The translations under genes and the position numbers were made by a program. Shown here one piece after another: positions 51,520 through 61,491 of a stretch of DNA of 64,000 bases. The notes under the pieces were generated by a model. The model worked only from the letters and a program-made list of their open reading frames with translations. It was not told the origin of the DNA and did not search any database. Where the stretch lies: assembly GCF_017795885.1 (NCBI RefSeq), contig NZ_CP059297.1, positions 2,237,001 to 2,301,000 of the forward strand. The letters run 5' to 3'. Position 1 is the first letter of the stretch. Each line of letters begins with the position of its first letter. The DNA is from Brevundimonas sp. AJA228-03 (GTDB taxonomy: Bacteria; Pseudomonadota; Alphaproteobacteria; Caulobacterales; Caulobacteraceae).

Positions 51520-52046
51520 TGCCCATCCCCCACATCGCCCTCGTCGTTGCCCGCGCCCGCAACGGAGTCATCGGTCGGGACGGCGACCTGCCGTGGACGC
51601 TGCGATCCGACCTGCAGCGGTTCAAGGCCATCACCCTGGGCAAGCCCTGCATCATGGGCCGCTCGACGTGGGAGAGCCTGCCGCTGCGGCCCCTGCCCGG
51701 TCGACTCAACCTCGTGCTGTCGCGCGATCTGTCCTATGAGGAGCGGGGCAAGGCGAAGGGGGCGGTGGTCTGCTCCAACCTGGCCGACGCCATCGACATC
51801 GCGCGTGAGACGGCCGGGGACGACGGCATCGACGAGATCTGCGTGATCGGCGGCACGGCCCTGTTCGAAGCGGCCCTGCCGCGCGCCAGGCGGCTGTACA
51901 TCACCGAGGTCGAGGCGGAACCCGAGGGCGACGCGATGTTCCCGGCGTTCGACGAATCCCTGTTTGCCGAGACGCTGAACGAACGCCATGATGCGGGCGA
52001 GAAGGACGACCATCCGTTCGTCTTCCGCATCCTGGACCGCATCTGA
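51519..52046 (+). CDS. folA: Dihydrofolate reductase
   Basis: Reduces dihydrofolate with NADPH after the thymidylate synthase step. 175 residues: 'IALVVARARNGVIGRDGDLPW' contains the substrate site, 'DLQRFKAITLGKPCIMGRSTWESLP' (in parts) the NADPH site, and 'EICVIGGTALFEAALP' the GG pair; Asp in 'LYITEVEAEPEGDAMFP' fits. It begins in the stop of the MazG-like gene, so thyA, DUF2188, TIR-like, MazG-like and folA read as one operon. Confidence 0.97.
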   Translation: MPIPHIALVVARARNGVIGRDGDLPWTLRSDLQRFKAITLGKPCIMGRSTWESLPLRPLPGRLNLVLSRDLSYEERGKAKGAVVCSNLADAIDIARETAGDDGIDEICVIGGTALFEAALPRARRLYITEVEAEPEGDAMFPAFDESLFAETLNERHDAGEKDDHPFVFRILDRI

Positions 52047-52063
52047 AATCGGAGGCCTTGGCC

Positions 52064-52384
52064 ATGCTGACGTCGACCACCAACGACATCTTCGGACACC
52101 GGATCGTGCGCCACATCGGTGTCGTACGCGGCATCACCGTGCGGTCGCGCAACGTCGTATCCGACGCGATCGGCGGGCTGCAGTCGTTGGTCGGCGGGCG
52201 TGTCGGTGCCTATGTGAAACTGGCCGAGGCCGGGCGGCAGGAAGCGTTCGAACAGCTGGTGGACCACGCCCGGGCCGCCGGTGCCAACGCCATCCTGGCC
52301 ATGCGCTATGAATCCAACGAGATCATGCCGGGCGTGACCGAAGTACTGGCCTATGGCACGGCCGTGGTGGTGGAGCCTCAGTGA
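52064..52384 (+). CDS. YbjQ/DUF74 family protein
   Basis: 106 residues: 'IVRHIGVVRGITVRSRNVVSD', 'LAEAGRQEAFEQLVDHARAAGANAILAMRYESNEI' (in parts) and 'VTEVLAYGTAVVVE'. The family forms small pentameric heavy-metal-binding-like folds of unknown function. The ATG at 52064 has GGAGG eight bases upstream. It follows folA by 17 bases and ends at a G-rich repeat. Confidence 0.9.
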   Translation: MLTSTTNDIFGHRIVRHIGVVRGITVRSRNVVSDAIGGLQSLVGGRVGAYVKLAEAGRQEAFEQLVDHARAAGANAILAMRYESNEIMPGVTEVLAYGTAVVVEPQ

Positions 52385-52479
52385 GGGATTGGGGATTAGG
52401 GATTAGGGATTAGGTGGAGCGGGGGCGACCCTGGCTGGACAGCCTCGGTTCAATCCCTAATCCCTACCCCCTAATCCCT
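52385..52479. repeat. G-rich heptamer array with inverted C-rich arm
   Basis: At 52385-52414 GGG runs are separated by ATT or ATTA, giving at least four G-runs with short loops, the pattern of a G-quadruplex. At 52452-52479 the reverse complement words (CCCTAAT) recur, so both arms could also form one long hairpin. It fills the gap between the convergent ybjQ-like and desaturase genes and covers the desaturase stop at 52471. Confidence 0.8.
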
Positions 52480-53205
52480 GACTTCAGGCATCGCATCCGT
52501 CCCGCACCACCGGTCCCACATGCGGAAATAGAGCCCGAAGTTCGTCTTCATGTGGGTGTGGTGGCGGCTGTGGTGGGTGGCGGTGATCAGCTGCGAGCCG
52601 ATGCGGCCGCGCACCCAGCGATCGGGCCACATCTCCCACCCGCAGTGATTCATCACCGCCGTGGCGGTCATGAACGCCAGCATCACCGCCAGCATCCACA
52701 GGTTCAGCGGGATCAGGAAGGTCAGCAGCGGCAACAGCCAGGCCGTCGCCACGGCCTCGGCCGGGTCGAAGGCGAAGCTGGCAAAGGGGCTGGGATCGCG
52801 GGCGCGGTGATGGGCGGCGTGGGCCCATCCGAAGATGCGGCGGTCGTGCAGCAGCCGGTGGGTCCAGTAATAGTGGGTGTCCTGCACAACCAGAAGCAGG
52901 ACGAAACTGACCGGCAGCCACCACAGGGGATACGCCGCAGGATCGACATAGATCATGGTCCCGCCCGCCTTCCACGCCTCCAGGGCGACCGCGGCGGGCA
53001 AGGCATAGATGGGTGTCGAGAGCAGCGAGAATTTGATCTCGTGGGCGATCAGCCGACGCGACGGCCGCTCGCGGTTCAGGCGACGGCCCACACCCCTGGC
53101 CCGCCCCCAGGTCAGCCACCAGACACCCCCCGCGATCAGCAGATAGCGCGCCCCGATGATCAGGGTCAGCCAAAGGGTGGTGATCAGGACGGCGGCGGGG
53201 GTCAT
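52471..53205 (-). CDS. Sterol desaturase/fatty acid hydroxylase family protein
   Basis: 244-residue membrane di-iron protein. The histidine clusters are 'HYYWTHRLLHDRRIFGWAHAAHH' (in parts: HxxxH and HxxHH) and 'TATHHSRHHTHMKTNFGLY', with four predicted helices. The substrate could be a fatty acid, carotenoid or sterol-like lipid. The ATG at 53205 lacks a good ribosome-binding site. It is flanked on both sides by low-complexity inverted arrays. Confidence 0.88.
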   Translation of the reverse strand: MTPAAVLITTLWLTLIIGARYLLIAGGVWWLTWGRARGVGRRLNRERPSRRLIAHEIKFSLLSTPIYALPAAVALEAWKAGGTMIYVDPAAYPLWWLPVSFVLLLVVQDTHYYWTHRLLHDRRIFGWAHAAHHRARDPSPFASFAFDPAEAVATAWLLPLLTFLIPLNLWMLAVMLAFMTATAVMNHCGWEMWPDRWVRGRIGSQLITATHHSRHHTHMKTNFGLYFRMWDRWCGTDAMPEVRD

Positions 53206-53218
53206 GGCCGGAAAGTAG

Positions 53219-53301
53219 AGTGGCGAGTGGCGGGTGGCGAGTGGCGAGAAGGCCGCGGGCCATCCGACCTCGCTCGCCACTAACCACTCGCCACTCGCGA
53301 C
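53219..53301. repeat. GAGTGGC-type inverted low-complexity array
   Basis: Left arm (53219-53249) repeats the unit AGTGGCG; the right arm (53271-53301) carries the reverse complement CGCCACT. They could form an imperfect stem of about 25 bp. It is built like the array at 52385 but from a different unit, and it sits just upstream of the desaturase start. Confidence 0.7.
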
Positions 53302-53305
53302 TGCC

Positions 53306-54403
<1,098 letters not shown>

Positions 54404-54465
54404 GGGGAGTCTCGCTGGGGAATAGGTACCGACAAGGTGGCGATTGCCGTTGCCTTTGAAAACCC

Positions 54466-55515
54466 TCAGAGGCCGAGTTTTTGCGCGATCGTCGCCGCGA
54501 CGGCATCGAAGCGGTCGGCCACCGGCCCCGACGCCAGCGGCGTGCCCGCATCGCCGGCCTCCCGGATCGTGCCGTCCAGCGGCAGATCGCCGAGGAAATC
54601 GACACCCAGACGGCCCGCCTCGGCCTCCGCCCCACCGCGCCCGAAGACCGGTCCGGACATGTTCTCGATCAGGCCCAGCGTCGGCACATTGACGCGCTGG
54701 AACAGGGTGTGGGCGCGGCGGGCGTCGGCCAGGGCGACCGCCTGGGGCGTCGAGACGATCACGGCCCCATCGAGCGGCGTCTTCTGGATCAGGGTCAGCT
54801 GCACGTCGCCGGTGCCGGGAGGCAGATCGACGACGAGGACGTCCAGTGGCTGATTTTCCGAGCCCCAGCGGGTCTGGGTCAGCATCTGGGTCAGGGCCTG
54901 CGACGCCATCGGGCCGCGCCAGACCATGGCGTCCCCGGCCCCGGTCAGCAGGCCGACCGACATGGCCTTCAGCCCGTGGGCGAGGTGCGGAACCATGGCC
55001 CCGTCGACATAGTCCGGCTTGCCCGACAGGCCCAGCATGGTCGGCAGGCTGGGACCGTGGACGTCGGCGTCGAGGATGCCGACCCGCAGGCCGCGTCTCG
55101 ACAGGGCGGTGGCCAGATTGACCGAGACCGTGGACTTGCCCACGCCCCCCTTGCCGCTGGCGACGGCCAGAACACGGCGGACATGGGCGGGGCGGTCGGT
55201 CGGCACCGGTGCCTTGGCGCGCGTCTGCTCGACTGCGGCGGGCGACAGGGAGGCCTTGCGGGCGGCGGGGGCGGTCTCGGCAGTCAGGATCACGGAGACC
55301 CGGGCCATGCCGGGCATGGCCTTCAGCGCCGCCTCGGCCGCATCGCGCACGGGGGCATAGGCGGCGGTGCGGTCGGCGGGAACCTCGATGACGAAGCCCG
55401 CGCGATCCTCGGTGACGGTCAGGCCTTTCGGCACGCCCGCATCGACCAGTCCCCGGCCTGTCGCGGGGTCGGGAATGGCGTTCAGGACGGCTTCGACGGC
55501 GGCGCGATCGATCAA
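54466..55515 (-). CDS. apbC: Fe-S cluster carrier ATPase, Mrp/ApbC
   Basis: 349 residues: an N-terminal MIP18/DUF59-like domain ('VEAVLNAIPDPATGRGLVDAG') and a P-loop ATPase with 'VASGKGGVGKSTVSVNLATA', 'GILDADVHGPSLPTMLG', 'VVDLPPGTGD' and 'GLIENMSG'. The bridging CxxC of the family is not obvious: after 'ENMSG' the sequence reads 'PVFGRGG', so the usual cysteines appear to be absent. It moves Fe-S clusters to apoproteins. The TTG at 55515 is the only sensible start given the divergent miaA promoter. Confidence 0.88.
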   Translation of the reverse strand: MIDRAAVEAVLNAIPDPATGRGLVDAGVPKGLTVTEDRAGFVIEVPADRTAAYAPVRDAAEAALKAMPGMARVSVILTAETAPAARKASLSPAAVEQTRAKAPVPTDRPAHVRRVLAVASGKGGVGKSTVSVNLATALSRRGLRVGILDADVHGPSLPTMLGLSGKPDYVDGAMVPHLAHGLKAMSVGLLTGAGDAMVWRGPMASQALTQMLTQTRWGSENQPLDVLVVDLPPGTGDVQLTLIQKTPLDGAVIVSTPQAVALADARRAHTLFQRVNVPTLGLIENMSGPVFGRGGAEAEAGRLGVDFLGDLPLDGTIREAGDAGTPLASGPVADRFDAVAATIAQKLGL

Positions 55516-55588
55516 GGCGAACTCGGGAGCTGGTTGCGAGGGAGGGATGCGCGTTCTATCGCCAACCCCTGCCGCAAGCGAGCGTCCC

Positions 55589-56482
55589 GTGTCCCGACCC
55601 GCCATCACCCTGATCGCCGGCCCGACCGCATCGGGAAAGTCGCGGCTGGCGCTGGAGATCGCCGCGCGCACGGGGGCGGCCATCATCAATGCCGACAGCC
55701 AGCAACTGTACGCTGACCTGCGCGTCCTGACCGCCCGGCCATCGGCAGACGACGAGACGCAGGCCCCGCACCATCTGTACGGCACGGTCGATGCGGCCGA
55801 GACTTGGTCGGTCGGCCGCTGGACGCGGGCGATCCTGCCGCTGCTGGAGACGCTGCGCGCCGAGGGTCGCCCCGCCCTGATCGTCGGCGGAACGGGCCTG
55901 TATTTCAACGCCCTGACCCGGGGTCTTGCCGACATTCCCGATGTACCGGGCGAGGCGCGCGAGGCGGCGATGGCGCTGTACGACACCGAGGGCGAGGCCG
56001 CCTTCCGCCTGCGGCTGACGACCGTCGATCCGGCCGCCGAGGCCGCCATCGCGCCCGGGGACCGCCAGCGCCTGACGCGGGCCTATGCGGTGGCACGGGC
56101 GACGGGGCGGTCGCTCAGCGACTGGCGTGCCTCGACCCGGCCGTTGCTGGAACCGGGCACCTATGACCGGCAGGTGATCGAGCCGGACCGTGAGGCCCTC
56201 TATGCCGCCTGCGATGCGCGGGTGGTGACGATGCTTTCGGGCGGGGCCATTGATGAGGTCCGGGCGCTGGCGGGCCGGGGACTCAACCCGGCCCTCCCTG
56301 CGATGAAGGCGGTGGGCGTACGGGAACTGGCAGCCCTCCTCGGCGGAGAGATCACCCTGGCCGCGGCGACCACGGCGATTCAACAGGCCACCCGGAACTA
56401 TGCCAAGCGCCAGCTGACATGGTTCAGGAACCAGTGTGCCGACTGGAAACGGACTGGCCGATTGCCACCCGCGCGACGCTGA
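55589..56482 (+). CDS. miaA: tRNA dimethylallyltransferase
   Basis: Adds an isopentenyl group to A37 of tRNAs that read UNN codons. 297 residues starting at GTG 55589: 'LIAGPTASGKSRLALEIA' is the P-loop, 'INADSQQLYADL' and 'HHLYGTVDAAETWSVGRW' follow, 'LIVGGTGLYFNAL' is the family hallmark, and 'MKAVGVREL' and 'QQATRNYAKRQLTWFRNQ' bind tRNA. It faces away from apbC with 73 bases between. Confidence 0.96.
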   Translation: MSRPAITLIAGPTASGKSRLALEIAARTGAAIINADSQQLYADLRVLTARPSADDETQAPHHLYGTVDAAETWSVGRWTRAILPLLETLRAEGRPALIVGGTGLYFNALTRGLADIPDVPGEAREAAMALYDTEGEAAFRLRLTTVDPAAEAAIAPGDRQRLTRAYAVARATGRSLSDWRASTRPLLEPGTYDRQVIEPDREALYAACDARVVTMLSGGAIDEVRALAGRGLNPALPAMKAVGVRELAALLGGEITLAAATTAIQQATRNYAKRQLTWFRNQCADWKRTGRLPPARR

Positions 56483-56521
56483 TCTAGCCTCTCCCGACAC
56501 GGCGATCCGGGGAGACGGGAC

Positions 56522-57175
56522 ATCACGATCAGGCTTTTCATCACGGGGTTGGCGGCTCTGGCTCTCGCGGCCTGCGAGGCTCCGGCCACAGAGCCGGCCT
56601 CGGCACCGGAGGGTGCCAGCGCAGAGGCCGCACAGGCTGGCTTCGCCCCCCGGACGGTCGGAACGCACAGCGTCAAGGGCGTGCTGCTGGCCTTCGAGGA
56701 CGTCAGCTGGCCGGCCTACTATGATGGCCTTGAGGTCGGCCCTGCCGGCGCAGCCGTGGGCGATGAAGGCAATCTGAAATTGGGAAGCCTCGATCCTGAG
56801 GTGGGAGGCCCGGTCGCTCCGGCCACGATCCAGCCGCTGATCGGCAAGCCGGTCGAGGTTCGCTACACGGTGACCACTGAACACCGAATGGTCGATCTGC
56901 TCATCAATGGGGCGTCCATTCTTCCCCGGGTGGAAGGCGAACCGGCTCCGCCCGCCGATGCGAAGACGATCCAGGGCGTCCTCGGCGGCGCGGACACCGA
57001 GAGCGGTGACCTGCCGTCCGAGCTAACGGTCAAGGCACCTGACGGGACCTCGGTGACCTTCGAGGCCTTCGTCGCTGGCGAGATGACGTCCGCCAATGGC
57101 CGGACCGTCACCCTGCGATATGAGGACGATCTCGCCACCACACTCGAAAGCATCGCGCCCGCCAGTCAGAGCTGA
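56522..57175 (+). CDS. Lipoprotein with apparent non-canonical ATC start, unknown function
   Basis: Read from 56522 the product has 217 residues: a short basic start 'ITIRLFITG', a hydrophobic run and a lipobox 'LALAAC', giving a normal lipoprotein signal. GGGGAGAC lies at a suitable distance upstream of ATC 56522. The first standard start is TTG at 56549, which would leave only eight residues before the cysteine and no basic region. The mature part ('GVLLAFEDVSWPAYYDGLEVG', 'PVEVRYTVTTEHRMVDLLING') matches no family that I recognise. It lies 39 bases after miaA on the same strand. Confidence 0.65.
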   Translation: MTIRLFITGLAALALAACEAPATEPASAPEGASAEAAQAGFAPRTVGTHSVKGVLLAFEDVSWPAYYDGLEVGPAGAAVGDEGNLKLGSLDPEVGGPVAPATIQPLIGKPVEVRYTVTTEHRMVDLLINGASILPRVEGEPAPPADAKTIQGVLGGADTESGDLPSELTVKAPDGTSVTFEAFVAGEMTSANGRTVTLRYEDDLATTLESIAPASQS

Positions 57176-57213
57176 ACACCCAGGATCATCCCATCCGTCC
57201 CGCGAACGGTGTT

Positions 57214-58374
57214 CTACAGTCGAAGACCGGGGCGAGCGTCAATCAGGTGCAAGACCGCGTCCGACGCGATCTCGGACGGGTCGCGTCCCTCACGGCCGAT
57301 CAGGTCCAGGGCGGCAGTCTGGCGGGCGGACTGGTCGGCCCGAACGGCGGGGTCGTCCAGCAGGCGGGACAGCTCGGCCACGAACCGCTCCGGAGTGGCC
57401 TCCGCCTGGATCAGCTCCCTGGCGATCTCGGCGTCGGCAGCATGGTTGAACAGGGTGGCGTATTTGCCGGTGAAGAAGGGCTTCATGAGCGCATAGCTGA
57501 CCGGCGCGAACCGGTAGCCGATGACCATGGGCACGCCCGCCAGCGCCAGCTCGGTCGAGACCGTGCCACTGGTGGCCAGGGCGACGGTGGCAGCCTTCAT
57601 CGCCGCATACTTGTCCGCCTCGGTCACCAGATGGGCGCGGAACGGCCAGGCGGCGACGCGGGCGGTGACATCGGCCGCGACCGTGCCGGCGGCGACCACG
57701 GCGATCTGCAGGTCCGGACGCCCGGCCTTCAGGCGCGCGGCGGCCTGCTCGTAGACATGTGTCATCAGGCGGATCTCGCCGGGGCGGCTGCCCGGCAGGA
57801 TCAACAGCAGGGGAGCATCGGGCGCGATGCCCCGCGCGGACCGGAAGGCGGCGGGATCGGCCCCGCCCATGTCGATGTGCAGCGCCTGCGATCCGACGAC
57901 GGTGGTGGGCAGGCCCTCGGCCTCGAACCAGGGCGCGTCGAAGGCGTAGAGGGCCAGCAGGTGATCGACGGCGGCGGCGAGCGTCTTCGCTCTTCCCGGC
58001 CGGGAGGCCCAGACCTGGGGGCCGACATATTTGATCAGCTTCACGTCCGGCAGGACGGCGCGAATGGCCCTGGCGACGCGGATGGTGAAGCCCCAGCTGT
58101 CGATCAGGACCACAGCATCGGGACGTTCGCGCAGCGCCATGGCCACGGTGTCGGCGACCCGGGCCTTGACCCGGCCATAGGCACGCAACCCTTCCAGCCA
58201 GCCCAGGACCGACAGTTCGGCGATGTCGAAGGGGCTGACGATCCCCTGCTCGGCCATGCGTGGACCGCCGACGCCGACCAGAGCGATGCCGGGCTCTCTC
58301 GCCCTGAGCGCCGCGGCCAGACCGCCTCCCAGGGCGTCACCCGAGGCCTCCGCCGCGACCAGCATGACCTTCAT
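57214..58374 (-). CDS. lpxB: Lipid-A-disaccharide synthase
   Basis: Joins UDP-2,3-diacylglucosamine and lipid X to the lipid A disaccharide at the inner membrane. 386 residues of GT-B fold: '[22 protein letters not shown]', 'GVGGPRMAEQGI', 'LIDSWGFTIRVARAI', 'KYVGPQVWASRPGRAKTLA' and 'LLILPGSRPGEI', and late 'MVIGYRFAPVSYALMKP'. The ATG overlaps the lpxI stop by four bases. It is the last gene of the envelope operon in view. Confidence 0.97.
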   Translation of the reverse strand: MKVMLVAAEASGDALGGGLAAALRAREPGIALVGVGGPRMAEQGIVSPFDIAELSVLGWLEGLRAYGRVKARVADTVAMALRERPDAVVLIDSWGFTIRVARAIRAVLPDVKLIKYVGPQVWASRPGRAKTLAAAVDHLLALYAFDAPWFEAEGLPTTVVGSQALHIDMGGADPAAFRSARGIAPDAPLLLILPGSRPGEIRLMTHVYEQAAARLKAGRPDLQIAVVAAGTVAADVTARVAAWPFRAHLVTEADKYAAMKAATVALATSGTVSTELALAGVPMVIGYRFAPVSYALMKPFFTGKYATLFNHAADAEIARELIQAEATPERFVAELSRLLDDPAVRADQSARQTAALDLIGREGRDPSEIASDAVLHLIDARPGLRL

Positions 58375-59216
58375 GGCCGGGGCTCGCCCCAGATGAACAG
58401 ACCGAGGCGATCTGCTGCATCAATAATTGATTGCCGATCGATCAGAATGAGACGGTCCGCAATCCCGCCTATGCCGGCCAGTCCGGCGGCGGCCGCCATC
58501 TCGACCGTGCGAGCGCCGATCACCGGCATGTCGACACGCAGATCCTGAATCGGCTTGGGCGCCTTGCCGAGCGCGCCCTTGCGATCCGTCGCCGAACCCC
58601 GCAGGTCGGCGGGCAGGCCCGCGACGCGCGCCAGCATGGCGTCGGTGCCCTCCTGGGCCTCGACCGCCAGCACCAGCCCGTCACAGACGACTGCGCCCTG
58701 CCCGATATCAAGTTCTCCTGTCTTTTCTGCGATATGAAGCGCTTTCTTCAAGTCCAGAAATTGCTCTGGAGTCGGCATGACGCGGCCCAGCGCCCCGTCG
58801 GGCAGGGTCTCGCCGCCCAGAATATCATCGGCCCCCTCGATGCCGTAGCCCTCGGCCTCGAACACCGACAGGATTTTGCGCAGCAGGGCGTCGTCGCCCT
58901 TGGCGGCGGCGGCGATGATGCCGGGCAGGACCGAGGCCCCCTTCAGGTCCGGCTTCAGTCGTTTGAAATCCGGTCGGCTGACGGTGCCGGCCAGACAGAC
59001 GGCCACACAGCCCTGGTGCTTCAAGGCCTTCAGGATGCCGCCGATCTCGGCCATGCCGAAGGTCGCGCCGGGCCAGCGTTCCAGATGAACGTCGGCAAAC
59101 CCGTCCAGCCGCACGATGTATAGCGGACGCCCCTCGGCCTCGCAGCGCCTTGCGATGGCATGCGGCAGTTCGCCCCCGCCCGCGATCAGGCCCAGCTTTC
59201 CGGTCGCTCCGGTCAT
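58371..59216 (-). CDS. lpxI: UDP-2,3-diacylglucosamine pyrophosphatase LpxI
   Basis: Hydrolyses UDP-2,3-diacylglucosamine to lipid X. This is the LpxI type found in alphaproteobacteria in place of LpxH. 281 residues: '[22 protein letters not shown]', '[21 protein letters not shown]' and '[17 protein letters not shown]' form the N-terminal domain, and '[20 protein letters not shown]' with '[20 protein letters not shown]' the C-terminal domain. It overlaps lpxA and lpxB by four bases each. Confidence 0.96.
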   Translation of the reverse strand: MTGATGKLGLIAGGGELPHAIARRCEAEGRPLYIVRLDGFADVHLERWPGATFGMAEIGGILKALKHQGCVAVCLAGTVSRPDFKRLKPDLKGASVLPGIIAAAAKGDDALLRKILSVFEAEGYGIEGADDILGGETLPDGALGRVMPTPEQFLDLKKALHIAEKTGELDIGQGAVVCDGLVLAVEAQEGTDAMLARVAGLPADLRGSATDRKGALGKAPKPIQDLRVDMPVIGARTVEMAAAAGLAGIGGIADRLILIDRQSIIDAADRLGLFIWGEPRP

Positions 59217-59998
59217 TCGCCCGGCAGACAGAGGGGGCGTCTGGCGTCGGCGCGGATGAAGGCGACGATCTCCATGATCTCGGGCAGGTCGGCATAGTCG
59301 GCCTCGACGCGGTCCAGCCGGTCGGCGAAGACGCCGGCTCCCTCGAACAGATCCCGGAAGGCGGCCAGCAGCCGGCGGACGGCGTCCTTGCCGTAGCCCT
59401 TCCGCTTCAATCCGATCAGGTTCAGCCCATGCAGCCGCGCGTGGTTGCCCCAGGCCGAGCCATAGGGGATGACGTCGCGCGTCACGGCCGCCAGACCGCC
59501 GACGATCGCCCCCTGCCCCACCCGGCCGTTCTGGTGCACGGCGCACAGGCCACCGAGGAAGACCCTGTCGCCGATCCTCGCGTGACCGCCCAGCGTCGCC
59601 TGGTTGGCCATGACGACGTTGTCGCCGACGACCGCATCGTGTCCGACGTGGGCCCCGGTCATGAACAGGCCGTGGGACCCGACGCGGGTGACGCCGCTGC
59701 CCTGCGGCGTGCCGCGGTTGAAGGTGCAGTGCTCGCGGATACTGTTGTCGTGGCCGATCTCCAGCCGGACCGGCTCGCCCCTGTAACCGTTGTGCTGGGG
59801 GTCGCCGCCGATGACCGCGAAGGGGTGGATGACGGTGCGGTCGCCGATGCGCGTGTCCTGCTGGACCACGACGTGGCTGACCAGATGGACACCCGGCGCC
59901 AGCGAGACGCCCGGCCCGACCGTGCACCAGGGACCGATCACGACGTCGGCGGCGATCTCGGCCGAGGGATCGACGATGGCACTGGGGTGAATGGTCAT
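59213..59998 (-). CDS. lpxA: Acyl-ACP--UDP-N-acetylglucosamine O-acyltransferase
   Basis: First step of lipid A synthesis. 261 residues: left-handed beta-helix hexapeptides run from '[21 protein letters not shown]' to about residue 190, with the catalytic His in '[15 protein letters not shown]'. '[17 protein letters not shown]' and '[12 protein letters not shown]' are the standard ligand-binding blocks. It overlaps fabZ and lpxI by four bases, so translation is coupled along the operon. Confidence 0.97.
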   Translation of the reverse strand: MTIHPSAIVDPSAEIAADVVIGPWCTVGPGVSLAPGVHLVSHVVVQQDTRIGDRTVIHPFAVIGGDPQHNGYRGEPVRLEIGHDNSIREHCTFNRGTPQGSGVTRVGSHGLFMTGAHVGHDAVVGDNVVMANQATLGGHARIGDRVFLGGLCAVHQNGRVGQGAIVGGLAAVTRDVIPYGSAWGNHARLHGLNLIGLKRKGYGKDAVRRLLAAFRDLFEGAGVFADRLDRVEADYADLPEIMEIVAFIRADARRPLCLPGE

Positions 59999-60480
59999 GT
60001 CGCGGGTTGGTCGACCGTGACCACCATGGCCATGAACTCGGCCTCTGCCGCCAGCTTGCCGTCGATGAAGGTCTCGCCCCGGAATTTGTAGGCGTCGCCC
60101 CGCGCGCGGGTCACCTTGACCTCCATGCGCAGCTGGTCGCCCGGCCGGGCGGGCTTCCTGAAGCGGACGCCGTCGATCGACATGAACATGATGACCTTGT
60201 CGGCCACGGCGACATCCAGGGTCTTGGACATCAGCAGGGCCCCCGTCTGGGCCATGGCCTCCACGATCAGCACCCCCGGCATGACCGGATCGATCGGGAA
60301 GTGGCCCGGAAAGAACGGCTCGTTGTGGGTCACGTTCTTGATGCCGACGATCGAGGTCGCGGGCACGAAGGCCTCGGCCCTGTCCACCAGCAGGAAGGGA
60401 TAGCGATGCGGCAGACGGCGCATCACCTCGGCGTAGTCAATTCGGATGTCGTCGGCGGTCGTCGGATCAGTCACGCGCAC
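59995..60480 (-). CDS. fabZ: (3R)-hydroxyacyl-ACP dehydratase
   Basis: Hotdog dehydratase of fatty-acid elongation, supplying hydroxyacyl chains for lipid A. 161 residues: '[16 protein letters not shown]', the catalytic His in '[29 protein letters not shown]' (in parts) with the glutamate in 'IVEAMAQ', and '[18 protein letters not shown]'. It starts at GTG 60480, directly after the lpxD stop; a second GTG at 60474 is possible. Confidence 0.97.
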   Translation of the reverse strand: MRVTDPTTADDIRIDYAEVMRRLPHRYPFLLVDRAEAFVPATSIVGIKNVTHNEPFFPGHFPIDPVMPGVLIVEAMAQTGALLMSKTLDVAVADKVIMFMSIDGVRFRKPARPGDQLRMEVKVTRARGDAYKFRGETFIDGKLAAEAEFMAMVVTVDQPAT

Positions 60481-61482
60481 TCAGTCCTTCTTGCGGTTCG
60501 CCTGTCTGGCAAGCCAGACGGCCTCGCGCAAGAACTGCCGGATCGGTTTGGCGGGATAGCCCGACCAGGTCTCTCCCGCCGGGATGTCGGCCAGCACGCC
60601 CGCGCCCCCTGCGACCCGCGCGCCGTCGCCGATCGACAGATGGTCGCCGATCCCAGCCTGGCCCCCGAACATCACATTGTCACCGACGGTGCAGGAGCCG
60701 GAAATGCCGGTATGGGCGGCGATCAGACAGTTCCGGCCGATGATGCAGTTGTGCGCGATCTGGACCAGGTTATCGATCTTGGTGTTCTCGCCGACGACGG
60801 TGTCGCCATAGGCCCCGCGGTCGATGCAGGTGTTGGCGCCGACGGTCACCCCGTCCTGCAGGATGACGCGGCCCAGCTGGGGAATGTCGACAGGTCCGCC
60901 GGCGGCCCCCGCAGCCCCGAAGCCGGCCTCGCCGATCCGCGCCCCGGCGTAGATCTTCACCCGATCGCCGATCAGGGCGAATCCGACCGAAGCTCCCGGA
61001 CCGATTGCACAGTCACGCCCGATCTGAACGCCGGGGCCGATGACAGTACTGGCCCCGATCCGGCTCCCGCGCCCGATCCGGGCACCACGACCGACGACCA
61101 CGCCCGGCTCCAGAACGACCGTGTCGTCTTCGCAGACGTCGCTCCCGATGGCGGCCTCCAGCGCAATGGGTCGATGCAGCTGCGCCGCGACCCGGGCCCA
61201 GGCGGCCTGGGGTTCTCTCGAGACGATGACCGCCGCCCCGGCGGGTGCCGCCTCGACCGCGGACGGCGGCACGAGGACCACCCCCGCGCCCGAGGCCGAC
61301 AGGGCCGCGGCGAATTTGCGATCCGCCATGAAGGCGACGCAGGCCGCGTCCGCCTCGGCCAGCGGAGCCACGCGCGACACGGTGGCCCCCGAACGGCGAA
61401 CGACCTCGCCACCCGTCAGGGCAACGAGGTCGTCGAGGCCGAGCGGTGCCGACGTGGTGAAGAACCGGGCGTCGGGCATCAT
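60481..61482 (-). CDS. lpxD: UDP-3-O-(3-hydroxyacyl)glucosamine N-acyltransferase
   Basis: Third step of lipid A synthesis. 333 residues: an N-terminal uridine-binding domain, beta-helix hexapeptide repeats ('[22 protein letters not shown]' in parts), the catalytic His in '[21 protein letters not shown]', and the '[21 protein letters not shown]' block. The start is ATG 61482, with a second ATG three bases on. It lies just after the Skp-like gene. Confidence 0.97.
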   Translation of the reverse strand: MMPDARFFTTSAPLGLDDLVALTGGEVVRRSGATVSRVAPLAEADAACVAFMADRKFAAALSASGAGVVLVPPSAVEAAPAGAAVIVSREPQAAWARVAAQLHRPIALEAAIGSDVCEDDTVVLEPGVVVGRGARIGRGSRIGASTVIGPGVQIGRDCAIGPGASVGFALIGDRVKIYAGARIGEAGFGAAGAAGGPVDIPQLGRVILQDGVTVGANTCIDRGAYGDTVVGENTKIDNLVQIAHNCIIGRNCLIAAHTGISGSCTVGDNVMFGGQAGIGDHLSIGDGARVAGGAGVLADIPAGETWSGYPAKPIRQFLREAVWLARQANRKKD

Positions 61483-61491
61483 GCCGAATGC

